From an uncultured Candidatus Melainabacteria bacterium (GTDB lineage: Bacteria > Cyanobacteriota > Vampirovibrionia > Gastranaerophilales > Gastranaerophilaceae), in contig CALAFU010000315.1 of NCBI GenBank assembly GCA_937891325.1, forward strand, positions 1 through 8,618: a DNA stretch of 8,618 nt. The letters are read 5' to 3'. Of this stretch, positions 1 through 6,434 are shown in pieces. The translations under genes were made by a program, and so were the position numbers. Below the pieces are notes generated by a model that saw only the letters and a program-made list of their open reading frames with translations, was not told where the DNA came from and searched no databases. Every line of letters starts with the position of its first letter. Within the stretch, counting starts at the first letter, position 1.

Positions 1-1
1 A

Positions 2-724
2 ATTGTAATGGGTATTATTGGCGTGGTTGCAGCATTAACTATTCCAAACTTAAATTCATCAACTGCAGATAAAGAAAAAGTAGCTAAGTTAAAGAAAGTA
101 TATTCTAACCTTAACGATGCAATCGGTAGAGCTGAAGCTGTTTATGGTCCCCTTTCTGAGTGGGATATTTTTAGCACAGGTAGTAACGGTGGTGAAACGT
201 CTACAAAACCTGCTGAAAGACTAGCTGATTTCTTAAAGGTATCAAAAACTTGTAAAACAAGTTTGGGGTGTTTTGCTTCTTCAAATTATAAAAAATTAGA
301 TGGTACGAGTGTTTCTTTGGCTAGTTCTGATATAAATCACGCTAATTCATATTATTCATTTATTTTAGCTGATGGTACAAGTCTTGGTATTCAAGCTGCA
401 TGCTCAATTATGACACTATTTGTAGATATTGATGGACCTAACAAAGGTAGCTCGACCTTAGGGAAAGATTTATTTATGTTTTATGTATTGGGTTCTTCAT
501 ATTCGACTTCAAATTCAAGTTATCCTATGTGGCAACTTGTATCAGATAATCCAGCAGGTGGAAAATCATTACCAGAATTGTCAAATATTACATCAAACTT
601 TAAAACAGGTGAAGGGCTTGCAACTTGGGTTCTTCAAAATGACAATATGGATTACTTAAAAGCAACAAATGGAACTTGCAAAAACGGAAAAACACTTAGT
701 TGGACAAATATTTCTTGTAAGTAG
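2..724 (+). CDS. Type IV pilin-like protein, 5' end cut by window edge
   Basis: This is a secreted or surface pilin-like protein whose first codons lie before the window. The reading frame is open from base 2 (Ile-Val-Met-Gly-Ile-Ile-Gly), so the ATG at base 8 is an internal Met inside the hydrophobic N-terminal helix, not the start. The second pilin at 7651 has the same Met after FTLAETLIV, which shows what is missing: leader, processing site and Glu5. After the helix (IIGVVAALTIPNL) come a charged stretch (DKEKVAK), a Cys pair (CKTSLGC), the motif ILADG, a FVDIDGPNKG motif that resembles the metal-binding or structural loops of pilins, and a C-terminal Cys pair within a MDYLKA...NGKTL.W...SCK tail. 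All of these are shared with the second pilin. No assembly ATPase, platform or prepilin peptidase gene is in the window. Family assignment is strong; the function (adhesion, DNA uptake, other) is unknown. Confidence 0.88.
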   Translation: MVMGIIGVVAALTIPNLNSSTADKEKVAKLKKVYSNLNDAIGRAEAVYGPLSEWDIFSTGSNGGETSTKPAERLADFLKVSKTCKTSLGCFASSNYKKLDGTSVSLASSDINHANSYYSFILADGTSLGIQAACSIMTLFVDIDGPNKGSSTLGKDLFMFYVLGSSYSTSNSSYPMWQLVSDNPAGGKSLPELSNITSNFKTGEGLATWVLQNDNMDYLKATNGTCKNGKTLSWTNISCK

Positions 725-745
725 AAAAATAAATTAATCAGAAAT

Positions 746-796
746 AAATTAATAAAAAGGGCGCAAGCTAAACGCTTGCGCCCTTTTTATTAATTT
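746..796. terminator. Bidirectional intrinsic terminator between convergent genes
   Basis: Arms 746-768 and 774-796 are perfect 23-bp inverted repeats around a 5-base loop (taaac). The core GGGCGCAAGC/GCTTGCGCCC is GC-rich and flanked by A5 on the left and T5 on the right, so both strands carry a stem plus U-tract. It sits 21 bases after the pilin stop and abuts the stop codon of the minus-strand gene, so it can end both transcripts. Confidence 0.93.
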
Positions 797-2131
797 CTAT
801 TGCTCAAATTTTATTTTATAATACATGCTTGCTGGTTGGTTTTTGTAAAGGGGGTTATGTTTCCAAAGTGAAACTGTCATTTCAGCAGGTAATTTCATAA
901 TTCTAAATTCTAGCGCTGGTTGGTATGGAGTTGTATTGTTACAACCTCCATCAACTTCACAGGCTTTTCCAAGTGCGATGTGGTCTTCAAATTTTACAAC
1001 ACCGTAATCTAGAACAGTTCCTTTTGTTATATAGTAAGGAGTGAATAAAAGGTTTGATGTATTTACTGCATAGCCGTAATTATAGCCAAAGTCTCGAGCA
1101 TTTAAACCTGTTAATAAGAACTTGATATGCCCTTTTTTGCCAAATTGTTTCATAAAATTTGGTGTAGCCTTGTATGTAGCTGTAATTAGCTTGTATTTTT
1201 TGTCATATGTAATACTTGACGGAATCATTTGCAAGGCTTTGTCTTCGCATAATGATTGTAAATCGGGAGTTCTTTCAAATATTTGGCTAACAAGTACGCC
1301 TAGCAACATATTTGGATTATTGATAAAACGACTTTCTTCAGATAAACCTTCTTTTCTAACGTTTGGGGTTTGTTTGTCGCTATAGCAAATTATGTGGTCA
1401 ATTCCCCACCACGCTTTTTTGTCTTGCATTTGACCAAAAACACTGATATCCGGTTCATAACCCTTCTTTTTGAAGATTGATGTTGCAACGTATTTTTTAC
1501 GAATGTTTGTAATTTCTTCTACGCTTTTGTATGTGTAGTTAGAAAGTGGGTTTATAACAAGTTTTTCAGCTTTTTCGTTGTTTAATTTTACTACTTTATT
1601 ATTATGAATTACTGATAATTGATTGATTACGACTAAACCAATGATAAGTGCAATTGCACAGATAGTTACAGGATATTTTAAAACTGCAACGGTCTTGTTT
1701 TTAAATGATGTCCAATATTCTTTAACGTCAGCGCCTTTAGGTGGAAGCATTGCAACGATAATTGGAATTATAATCAAGTGCAAACTTGAAGCAATCAAGA
1801 ACCACTCATTAAAGAATAATGTAATTGAAAATTCTGCAACGAAAGTGAAAACAATGGCTAAAAGTATTGAAACCCAAAGTATTCCGCAGATATTTAATAA
1901 TCTTTTCTTAAAGTTGAATAATATAATTAATTCAATGAATAATATTAAAATTAGAAATAGAATATTCAAAAATCCAATAAATGGGATGTCTTGATTTGCA
2001 TTGAATAATATATAAGTTGAAGTGAACGTTAAAATGAAGTAAACCATTCTTAAAATCAAGTAATTTACCGCAAATCCGCTTCCTGTAATTTCGCCTTTTG
2101 GTGAAAAGATATCAATTAAAGCCTTAATCAT
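797..2131 (-). CDS. Unrecognised five-helix membrane protein with large C-terminal domain
   Basis: A 444-residue protein that I cannot assign to a family with confidence. Hydrophobic segments lie at about residues 22-44, 50-74, 82-105, 110-130 and 154-173. Basic loops (FKKR near 74-77, and a Lys-rich stretch at 132-152) suggest the N-terminus is inside and the C-terminus outside. Residues ~180-444 form a soluble domain, probably exported, with four Cys (249, 295, 391, 397; the last two in CEVDGGC) that could form disulfides. The N-terminal start (IFSPKGEITGSGF before the helices) is faintly like DUF805-type small membrane proteins, but this is not secure. The start is the ATG at 2129-2131. 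An AAGGAG (2147-2152, read on the minus strand) lies 15 bases upstream, which is longer than usual. It is divergent from dapF, convergent with the first pilin, and alone in its transcription unit. Confidence 0.8.
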   Translation of the reverse strand: MIKALIDIFSPKGEITGSGFAVNYLILRMVYFILTFTSTYILFNANQDIPFIGFLNILFLILILFIELIILFNFKKRLLNICGILWVSILLAIVFTFVAEFSITLFFNEWFLIASSLHLIIIPIIVAMLPPKGADVKEYWTSFKNKTVAVLKYPVTICAIALIIGLVVINQLSVIHNNKVVKLNNEKAEKLVINPLSNYTYKSVEEITNIRKKYVATSIFKKKGYEPDISVFGQMQDKKAWWGIDHIICYSDKQTPNVRKEGLSEESRFINNPNMLLGVLVSQIFERTPDLQSLCEDKALQMIPSSITYDKKYKLITATYKATPNFMKQFGKKGHIKFLLTGLNARDFGYNYGYAVNTSNLLFTPYYITKGTVLDYGVVKFEDHIALGKACEVDGGCNNTTPYQPALEFRIMKLPAEMTVSLWKHNPLYKNQPASMYYKIKFEQ

Positions 2132-2146
2132 AATATTACTATATTA

Positions 2147-2152
2147 CTCCTT
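2147..2152 (-). promoter_or_regulatory. Ribosome binding site, long spacing
   Basis: On the minus strand this reads AAGGAG, a near-perfect Shine-Dalgarno sequence. It is 15 bases from the ATG of the membrane protein gene, beyond the usual 5-10. No in-frame start codon lies closer, so the ATG at 2131 is kept. Confidence 0.55.
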
Positions 2153-2161
2153 GTTAAAATT

Positions 2162-2189
2162 TTGCTAATCAAAAAATTTGTGTTAAACT
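2162..2189 (+). promoter_or_regulatory. Possible dapF promoter giving a leaderless mRNA
   Basis: A candidate -35 TTGCTA (2162-2167, 4 of 6 matches to TTGACA) is followed after 16 bases by TAAACT (2184-2189, 4 of 6), which has an upstream TG as in extended -10 elements. Transcription would start near 2196, the A of the dapF ATG. The match is moderate and the call is an inference. Confidence 0.35.
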
Positions 2190-2195
2190 CGACTT

Positions 2196-3047
2196 ATGAA
2201 TACCATTAAAATAACTAAAATGCAAGGTTGTGGCAATGATTTTGTCATAATTGATTACTCAGAATTTAAAAAAACAAATATGGAAATGTCAGATTTAGCA
2301 AAAAAAATCTGCGATAGAAATTTTGGCATTGGTGCAGACGGTATGATTATTCCGAAAACTGATTGTGAGGATGCTGATATTTCTTGGTATTTCTATAACT
2401 CTGACGGTTCTATCGCTCAAATGTGCGGAAACGGAATGAGATGTTTTGCAAAATATGTTTACGATAAAAAATTAGTAGACAAAAAAGAGTTTACCGTAAA
2501 AACTTTGGCTGGAATTATCAAACCTCAATTGCTTGATAACGGGCTTGTAAAGGTTAATATGGGTAAACCTGTTTTAGTGCCAGAGCAAGTGCCTTGCAAA
2601 CTTACAAAATGCTTAGAACAAAAAATCATTGTTGACGGAAAATTCTATTCTATCAATGCTGTTTCAATGGGTAATCCGCACTGTATCATCTTTGTTCATG
2701 ACGACAGCGATTTGTTAGAACTTGCAAAAACTGTAGGCACAAAGTTTGAGCACCATGAAATTTTCCCTGAAAAGACCAATGTAGAGTTCATCAGAGTTAA
2801 ATCTCGCAACGAAATCGACTTGAGAGTATGGGAAAGAGGTTGCGGAATTACTCTTGCTTGCGGAACAGGTGCATGCGCATCAGTTGTTGCATCAATTTTA
2901 AATAACTTAACAGATAGTAAAGTAAAAGTTAATCTGCTAGGTGGGGCTCTAAACATTGAATGGGGCGGTTCTTTGGCTGATACAAAACAAGATGTTTACA
3001 TGAGTGGTCCTGCGGAATATAGTTTTTTTGCAGATTACTTATTGTAA
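2196..3047 (+). CDS. dapF: Diaminopimelate epimerase DapF
   Basis: Cytoplasmic, cofactor-free epimerase converting LL- to meso-diaminopimelate, the precursor of lysine and of the peptidoglycan cross-linking residue. At 283 residues it has the usual family length. Visible signatures are the N-terminal MQGCGNDF (9-16), the first catalytic Cys77 in QMCGNGMRC, the GNPH substrate-binding motif (159-162), ERGCG (213-217), and the second catalytic Cys222 in ACGTGACAS. Both catalytic Cys and the duplicated half-domain layout are intact. The ATG at 2196 is the natural start because the conserved N-terminus follows at once. No Shine-Dalgarno sequence precedes it (ctcgactt) and a -10-like box lies only 6 bases upstream, so the mRNA may be leaderless. 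It precedes rpsF by 58 bases and is divergent from the membrane protein gene. Confidence 0.97.
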   Translation: MNTIKITKMQGCGNDFVIIDYSEFKKTNMEMSDLAKKICDRNFGIGADGMIIPKTDCEDADISWYFYNSDGSIAQMCGNGMRCFAKYVYDKKLVDKKEFTVKTLAGIIKPQLLDNGLVKVNMGKPVLVPEQVPCKLTKCLEQKIIVDGKFYSINAVSMGNPHCIIFVHDDSDLLELAKTVGTKFEHHEIFPEKTNVEFIRVKSRNEIDLRVWERGCGITLACGTGACASVVASILNNLTDSKVKVNLLGGALNIEWGGSLADTKQDVYMSGPAEYSFFADYLL

Positions 3048-3067
3048 TTTTTTTGTTTATGATAAGA

Positions 3068-3079
3068 TAAAATTATAAC
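3068..3079 (+). promoter_or_regulatory. Candidate -10 region for the rpsF operon
   Basis: Two overlapping or adjacent -10-like hexamers, TAAAAT (3068-3073) and TATAAC (3074-3079), each match TATAAT at 5 of 6 positions. They lie 27-38 bases before the rpsF ATG. No good -35 at the right distance is seen (TTGTTT at 3053-3058 is 15 bases from the second box), so the exact promoter is uncertain. Confidence 0.35.
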
Positions 3080-3105
3080 TAGAAATATTTTTTTAAGGAG
3101 AAAAA

Positions 3106-3405
3106 ATGAGAAAATACGAATTATTAACAATTTTCAAACCAAATTTAGATTCAGATGAAATTGACAAAGTTTTAGAAAAAGTTGATTCAGACTTAGCTGA
3201 ATTAGGCGGTAAAGTAGAATCTAGAGATAAAATGGGTCGTAAAAAATTAGCTTATGATATTCAAAAATTCAGAGATGGTTTCATGGTAAACTCTGTAATT
3301 TCATTGAATGCAGACAAAGTTGCTGACTTCAAAAGAGCATTAAAATTAAACGATAACGTTTTAAGAACTTTAATGTTAGTTGTTGAAGAAAAAGCATCAG
3401 TTTAG
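3106..3405 (+). CDS. rpsF: 30S ribosomal protein bS6
   Basis: Small-subunit protein that pairs with bS18 on the platform of the 30S subunit next to helices of the 16S rRNA central domain. At 99 residues it is within the normal bacterial range. Recognisable blocks are the N-terminal MRKYELLTIFKPNL, the central GRKKLAYDIQKFRDGF (44-59) and the C-terminal LKLNDNVLRTLMLV. An AAGGAG (3095-3100) lies five bases before the ATG. It begins the classical rpsF-ssb-rpsR cluster, with ssb starting 11 bases later. The 5' leader is too short and AT-rich to hold the S6:S18-binding RNA motif known from many bacteria, so autoregulation of that type is not evident here. Confidence 0.97.
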   Translation: MRKYELLTIFKPNLDSDEIDKVLEKVDSDLAELGGKVESRDKMGRKKLAYDIQKFRDGFMVNSVISLNADKVADFKRALKLNDNVLRTLMLVVEEKASV

Positions 3406-3416
3406 GACTATATAAA

Positions 3417-3818
3417 ATGGCAGTTAAATCAATATCAAAAGCAACAGTAACAGGAACAGTATTTAGAAATCCTCAAACAGGCTACTCATCAACAGGTGCG
3501 TCTGTTTCAAATTTTGTTTTGAATATTGGCGATAAAGAAGAACTTTTAATCAGAGTTATCGCAAAAAGAACTGCTCTAGCAGAAGTTGTTGCAAGTCTAT
3601 CAAAAGGAACAAGAGTTGTTGTTGATGGCGTATTGCAAACAGCTAATGTAAAAGACGAAAACGGAAAAGAAAGAAAAATCTTTGAAATTGACGCTAACGA
3701 AATTGAAGCAATGGGCGCAAGCTCTCCAGCTGATAGCTATGCTTCAGAAGATATCGTTAAATTCTCAGAAAACGAAATGCCTGATGAATTAATTGGCGAA
3801 GATGAAATTCCGTTCTAA
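3417..3818 (+). CDS. ssb: Single-stranded DNA-binding protein SSB
   Basis: Coats ssDNA during replication, repair and recombination and recruits partner enzymes through its C-terminal tip. At 133 residues it is somewhat short. An OB-fold region covers about residues 5-98 (ISKATVTGTVFRNPQTGY, FVLNIGD, LLIRVIAKRTALAEVVASL, GTRVVVDGVLQT). A short acidic linker follows, ending in EDEIPF, the classic SSB interaction tip. Position between rpsF and rpsR is the standard location. Oddity: the protein has no Trp at all, and the usual WHRV/WFRV motif is replaced by LLIRV, so the stacking aromatics of E. coli SSB (Trp40, 54, 88) have no obvious counterparts. Its weak AGGA (3404-3407) overlaps the rpsF stop, suggesting coupled translation. 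Identity is secure from fold pattern, tail and context. Confidence 0.93.
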   Translation: MAVKSISKATVTGTVFRNPQTGYSSTGASVSNFVLNIGDKEELLIRVIAKRTALAEVVASLSKGTRVVVDGVLQTANVKDENGKERKIFEIDANEIEAMGASSPADSYASEDIVKFSENEMPDELIGEDEIPF

Positions 3819-3868
3819 AAAGTATAAAATAATAATTAAGTAAAATTTGCATAAGAAAGGATAAATTA

Positions 3869-4102
3869 ATGGCAAAACAAGACTTAAACGATAAGAAAAA
3901 ACGTAAAACTTGCAGTTTCTGTGCTGACCACGTAGAATCAATCGATTTTAAAGATGCTGCAAAATTAAAAAGATACTTAACTGAAGCTGGCAAAATTATT
4001 CCACGTCGTGTTACAGGTAACTGTGCTGAACACCAAAGAATGATTGCTAAAGCTATCAAAAGAGCTAGAGAAGCATCAATCATCAATTACGTTTTTGACT
4101 AA
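3869..4102 (+). CDS. rpsR: 30S ribosomal protein bS18, zinc-binding form
   Basis: Small-subunit protein that forms a heterodimer with bS6 on the 30S platform. At 77 residues it has the usual length. The core GKIIPRRVTGNCAEHQR (41-57) and AIKRARE (62-68) are diagnostic. Cys15 and Cys18 (CSFC) with Cys52 and His55 (CAEH) match the zinc-ribbon version of bS18, so zinc binding is expected; the Zn-free version lacks these residues. AAAGGA (3856-3861) stands seven bases before the ATG. It follows ssb after 50 bases and is followed by a small unknown gene. Confidence 0.97.
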   Translation: MAKQDLNDKKKRKTCSFCADHVESIDFKDAAKLKRYLTEAGKIIPRRVTGNCAEHQRMIAKAIKRAREASIINYVFD

Positions 4103-4123
4103 TATTTTATAGAGTTAATGATT

Positions 4124-4309
4124 ATGGACAAAATAACTATTAGATCAGACAGAGATACTGATTATACTTTTATTTACAAAGGCGAAGAAGTTGTTCTTGG
4201 CGCTGGTAAGATAATCAGCATTGCAGACGGGTTGAGTGACGTTGTTCTTCCAACTTGCGCAATGAAAATTAGTAATAATTTAATTATCATAAAAGAGGAT
4301 GTTAAATAA
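4124..4309 (+). CDS. Unknown 61-residue protein at the end of the rpsF operon
   Basis: A small protein with no family I recognise. It is rich in alternating hydrophobic and polar residues (ITIRSDRDTDYTFIY, EEVVLGAGKIISI, NLIIIKED), suggesting a compact beta-strand fold. It has no signal peptide or membrane segment and a single Cys near the C-terminus. Two ATGs, 4118 and 4124, are in frame. The weak AGAG at 4111-4114 is 9 bases from the second and only 3 from the first, so the start at 4124 is preferred; the longer form would have 63 residues. It begins 21 bases after rpsR on the same strand, so it is probably co-transcribed. A real gene is likely from its operon position and clean frame, but the function is open. 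Confidence 0.68.
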   Translation: MDKITIRSDRDTDYTFIYKGEEVVLGAGKIISIADGLSDVVLPTCAMKISNNLIIIKEDVK

Positions 4310-4318
4310 TCCTCTTTT
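4291..4318 (+). terminator. Weak terminator or attenuator hairpin after the rpsF operon
   Basis: Arms 4291-4300 (aaaagaggat) and 4309-4318 (atcctctttt) pair over 10 bp with an 8-base loop. The stem has only four G-C pairs and the U-tract is just the T4 closing the right arm. The stop codon of the small upstream gene (4307-4309) is at the loop edge, so a terminating ribosome would cover the hairpin. It may end the ribosomal operon only partly; no clear promoter is seen for the next gene. Confidence 0.55.
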
Positions 4319-4345
4319 GTGATTAAAAAGTAGGGATATAAAACA

Positions 4346-5347
4346 ATGACAAAACAAAGAATTGCAGTTATGGGCTGCGGACTATGGGGAAGAAATATTG
4401 TTCGTAACTTCTACAATTTAGAAGTTTTAGATACAGTTTGTGACTTAGACGAAGAAAATTTGGCTAAAGTTAAAGAACAATATCCAAATGTAAAAACAAC
4501 AAAAGATTTCAATGATATTTTGAATAATCCAGAAATTACTGCGGTTGCTGTAATTACACCTAGCCACACTCACTTTAAGTTCGTTAAAATGTTCTTAGAA
4601 AGTGGCAGACATGTTTATGTTGAAAAACCTATTTCAACATCTGCAAAAGAAGCTCAAACATTAAAAGAAATTGCAGAACAACGCGGTTTAGTGTTAATGG
4701 TTGGTCATTTGTTGTTATATCACCCTGCTGTAAACAGATTAAAAATGTTAGTAGATGACGGAACTTTAGGTGATATTGTTTATGCTCAAAGTGACAGATT
4801 AAACGTTAACTACTTTAAAAATGACAGAAGTGTTATGTGGGATTTAGCTCCACACGATGTTTCTATGATGGCTTATGTTATCGGTAAAGAACCAAAACAT
4901 GTAATTTCTGCTGTAGGTTGTTCTTCAGATAGAAACGAAATTATGGATATTACTCACTTAGCAATTGAATTTGAAGGTGGCGTAATTGGTCAAATTTCTG
5001 ACAGCTGGATTACACCAATGAAACACGTTAGATTGTTGGTTCGTGGTACTAAGAAAACAGCAATTTTAGACGATACTTTACAAGAAAATAAACTTCAAGT
5101 ATTTGAAAATAACAGAGCTGGTTCAGCTACTGATGTAAAAATTGATTACTTAGAAATTGAACCATTAAAACTTGAATGTCAACACTTTATTACTTGTTGC
5201 GAATCGGGTAGAAAAGCTCGTTCAGACGGTGAAAATGGTTTTAACGTAGTTAGCATTTTAGAAGAAGCTGAAAAGATTATGTTAGGTGAAAATAAATTAA
5301 AATCACTTGACGAACGTAACTTCGCTTTATCTAGATTAAAACAATAA
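4346..5347 (+). CDS. Gfo/Idh/MocA family NAD(P)-dependent oxidoreductase
   Basis: A cytoplasmic dehydrogenase of 333 residues, the typical family length, acting on a sugar or a sugar nucleotide. The N-terminal Rossmann domain (about 1-120) opens with RIAVMGCGLWGRN, holding the GxGxxG dinucleotide motif at 10-15, and has TPSHTH (71-76) and the EKP motif (93-95), whose Lys is the conserved active-site residue of the family. The C-terminal domain holds WDLAPHDVSM (165-174), with His170 in the usual catalytic position. The GH...HPAV and DLAPHDVSM pattern resembles UDP-N-acetylglucosamine 3-dehydrogenase-like members, but the substrate cannot be read from sequence. AGGGA (4332-4336) is 9 bases before the ATG. 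It is the first gene of a tight four-gene unit; the next gene's ribosome binding site begins right after this stop. Confidence 0.92.
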   Translation: MTKQRIAVMGCGLWGRNIVRNFYNLEVLDTVCDLDEENLAKVKEQYPNVKTTKDFNDILNNPEITAVAVITPSHTHFKFVKMFLESGRHVYVEKPISTSAKEAQTLKEIAEQRGLVLMVGHLLLYHPAVNRLKMLVDDGTLGDIVYAQSDRLNVNYFKNDRSVMWDLAPHDVSMMAYVIGKEPKHVISAVGCSSDRNEIMDITHLAIEFEGGVIGQISDSWITPMKHVRLLVRGTKKTAILDDTLQENKLQVFENNRAGSATDVKIDYLEIEPLKLECQHFITCCESGRKARSDGENGFNVVSILEEAEKIMLGENKLKSLDERNFALSRLKQ

Positions 5348-5353
5348 TTGGAG
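5348..5353 (+). promoter_or_regulatory. Ribosome binding site that fixes the next start codon
   Basis: TTGGAG directly follows the stop of the oxidoreductase. A reading-frame search could take its TTG as a start, adding four residues (MEFK). It is better read as a Shine-Dalgarno sequence placed 6 bases before the ATG at 5360. Confidence 0.75.
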
Positions 5354-5359
5354 TTTAAA

Positions 5360-5962
5360 ATGGCAAATATTATAAGTATTTCAAGAATTTTCTTTGTTTT
5401 TATCGCAGCAGCTTTGTTGTATTTTAAAAATTCTAGCGAAGCATATTTGTTAGCATTTGCTTTAACTGTAATCGCTTTTGCCTTAGACGGTTTAGACGGT
5501 TATGTTGCAAGAAAATTTCATGAAGAAAGCAAATTAGGTTCTGTTCTAGATATTATGGGCGACAGAATTGCTGAATATATTTATTGGATTATGTTAGCTC
5601 ACTTGGGATTAGTTCCTGTGTTATTCCCTATCATTGCTGTTACAAGAGGTGTTGTAACTGATAGCTTGAGAAGTGTTGCTATGGAGCAAGGTTTGATTGC
5701 ATTTGGTAAAGGCAGTATGCTTCAAGACCCTGTTTGCCAATGGATTTGTGGTGCTAAACCTATGAAAATTGGTTATGCAGTTGTTAAGGCTGTTGCTTTT
5801 GCATTGTATATCTTAGCAAGTGTTCCTAAAATGCCTGAATTTACAGCTTGTTGCTTACTTGTCGTTGCAGCGATTGCAGCAGAAATAGCAATTATCTTGT
5901 GCGTATTAAGAGGCGTTCCTGTTATTTTAGAATCAAGAAGATTCTTCAAAAAAGAAGATTAA
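5360..5962 (+). CDS. CDP-alcohol phosphatidyltransferase, PgsA-like membrane enzyme
   Basis: An integral membrane enzyme that transfers a phosphatidyl group from a CDP-linked donor (such as CDP-diacylglycerol) to an alcohol (glycerol-3-phosphate in PgsA, inositol-phosphate or others in relatives). The start at ATG 5360 gives 200 residues. The complete family signature D-x2-D-G-x2-A-R-x8-G-x3-D-x3-D is present: Asp43, Asp46, Gly47, Ala50, Arg51, Gly60, Asp64 and Asp68, which bind metal and the CDP group. Hydrophobic segments lie at about 8-22, 28-42, 72-95, 138-155 and 160-184, fitting the family's about six helices. The C-terminus is basic and cytoplasm-like (ESRRFFKKED). PgsA (phosphatidylglycerophosphate synthase) is the default guess, but the acceptor is not determined. 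It lies 12 bases after the oxidoreductase and 2 before trmL. Confidence 0.9.
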   Translation: MANIISISRIFFVFIAAALLYFKNSSEAYLLAFALTVIAFALDGLDGYVARKFHEESKLGSVLDIMGDRIAEYIYWIMLAHLGLVPVLFPIIAVTRGVVTDSLRSVAMEQGLIAFGKGSMLQDPVCQWICGAKPMKIGYAVVKAVAFALYILASVPKMPEFTACCLLVVAAIAAEIAIILCVLRGVPVILESRRFFKKED

Positions 5963-5964
5963 TA

Positions 5965-6432
5965 ATGGAAGTAATGGATATTAAAAAGTTTAATGTAGTT
6001 TTGTATGAACCTGAAATTCCTCAAAATACAGGTAATATCGCAAGACTTTGTGCATGTACAGGTGCAAATTTGTACCTTGTCGGCAAATTAGGCTTTTCAC
6101 TTTCTGATAAATATACTAAACGTGCAGGTTTGGACTATTGGGATAGTGTTAATATCACAAGAATTGACACTTTAGACGAGTTGAAGGCTCAAAATCCTGA
6201 TGCTAAATTCTATTATTTAACAACAAAATCAAAAGTTTCTTATTTTGATACACAGTTTAAAGAAGGTGACTTCTTGGTATTTGGACCGGAATCTAGAGGT
6301 ATTCCAGAGGATATTTTGTTTGCACCGGATGCAAATTCAATAACTATACCCATGAAGGCAGGTCAAAGGAGCTTGAACTTATCGAATTCAGTTGCTATTG
6401 TTTTATATGAAGCTATAAGACAAGCAGGTTAA
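5965..6432 (+). CDS. trmL: tRNA (cytidine/uridine-34-2'-O)-methyltransferase TrmL
   Basis: A SPOUT-fold enzyme using S-adenosylmethionine to methylate the ribose 2'-OH of wobble base 34 in certain leucine tRNAs. From ATG 5965 it has 155 residues, the normal length. The three SPOUT motifs are clear: PEIPQNTGNIAR (16-27), VFGPESRGIP (105-114) and SLNLSNSVAIVLYEA (136-150), which together make the knot and cofactor pocket. The frame is open further upstream inside the previous gene, but the family N-terminus (FNVVLYEPEIP) argues against a longer form. A second ATG at 5974 is possible. No strong Shine-Dalgarno sequence is seen; only two bases separate it from the previous stop, so translational coupling is likely. 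Two bases also separate it from nnrD. Confidence 0.95.
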   Translation: MEVMDIKKFNVVLYEPEIPQNTGNIARLCACTGANLYLVGKLGFSLSDKYTKRAGLDYWDSVNITRIDTLDELKAQNPDAKFYYLTTKSKVSYFDTQFKEGDFLVFGPESRGIPEDILFAPDANSITIPMKAGQRSLNLSNSVAIVLYEAIRQAG

Positions 6433-6434
6433 AT

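Noticed and set aside
8..10. ATG as start of the first pilin
   Set aside because: It is the internal Met of the hydrophobic helix (as in the second pilin after FTLAETLIV), and the frame is open to the window edge.
1122..1994. Plus-strand open frames inside the membrane protein gene
   Set aside because: They are antisense shadows of a well-supported minus-strand gene, without ribosome binding sites or recognisable domains.
2696..2956. Minus-strand frame inside dapF
   Set aside because: Antisense shadow of dapF, which has both catalytic Cys motifs intact.
3048..3105. S6:S18-binding autoregulatory leader before rpsF
   Set aside because: Only 58 AT-rich bases separate it from dapF, with no CCG-bearing hairpin like that of the known motif.
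4317..4342. Promoter for the oxidoreductase operon (TTGTGA and TATAAA)
   Set aside because: Spacing is only 14 bases and the -10 would lie 3 bases before the ATG, overlapping the ribosome binding site region.
5848..5964. Longer N-terminus for trmL
   Set aside because: This part overlaps the phosphatidyltransferase gene in another frame and lies before the conserved TrmL N-terminus; the ATG at 5965 fits family length.
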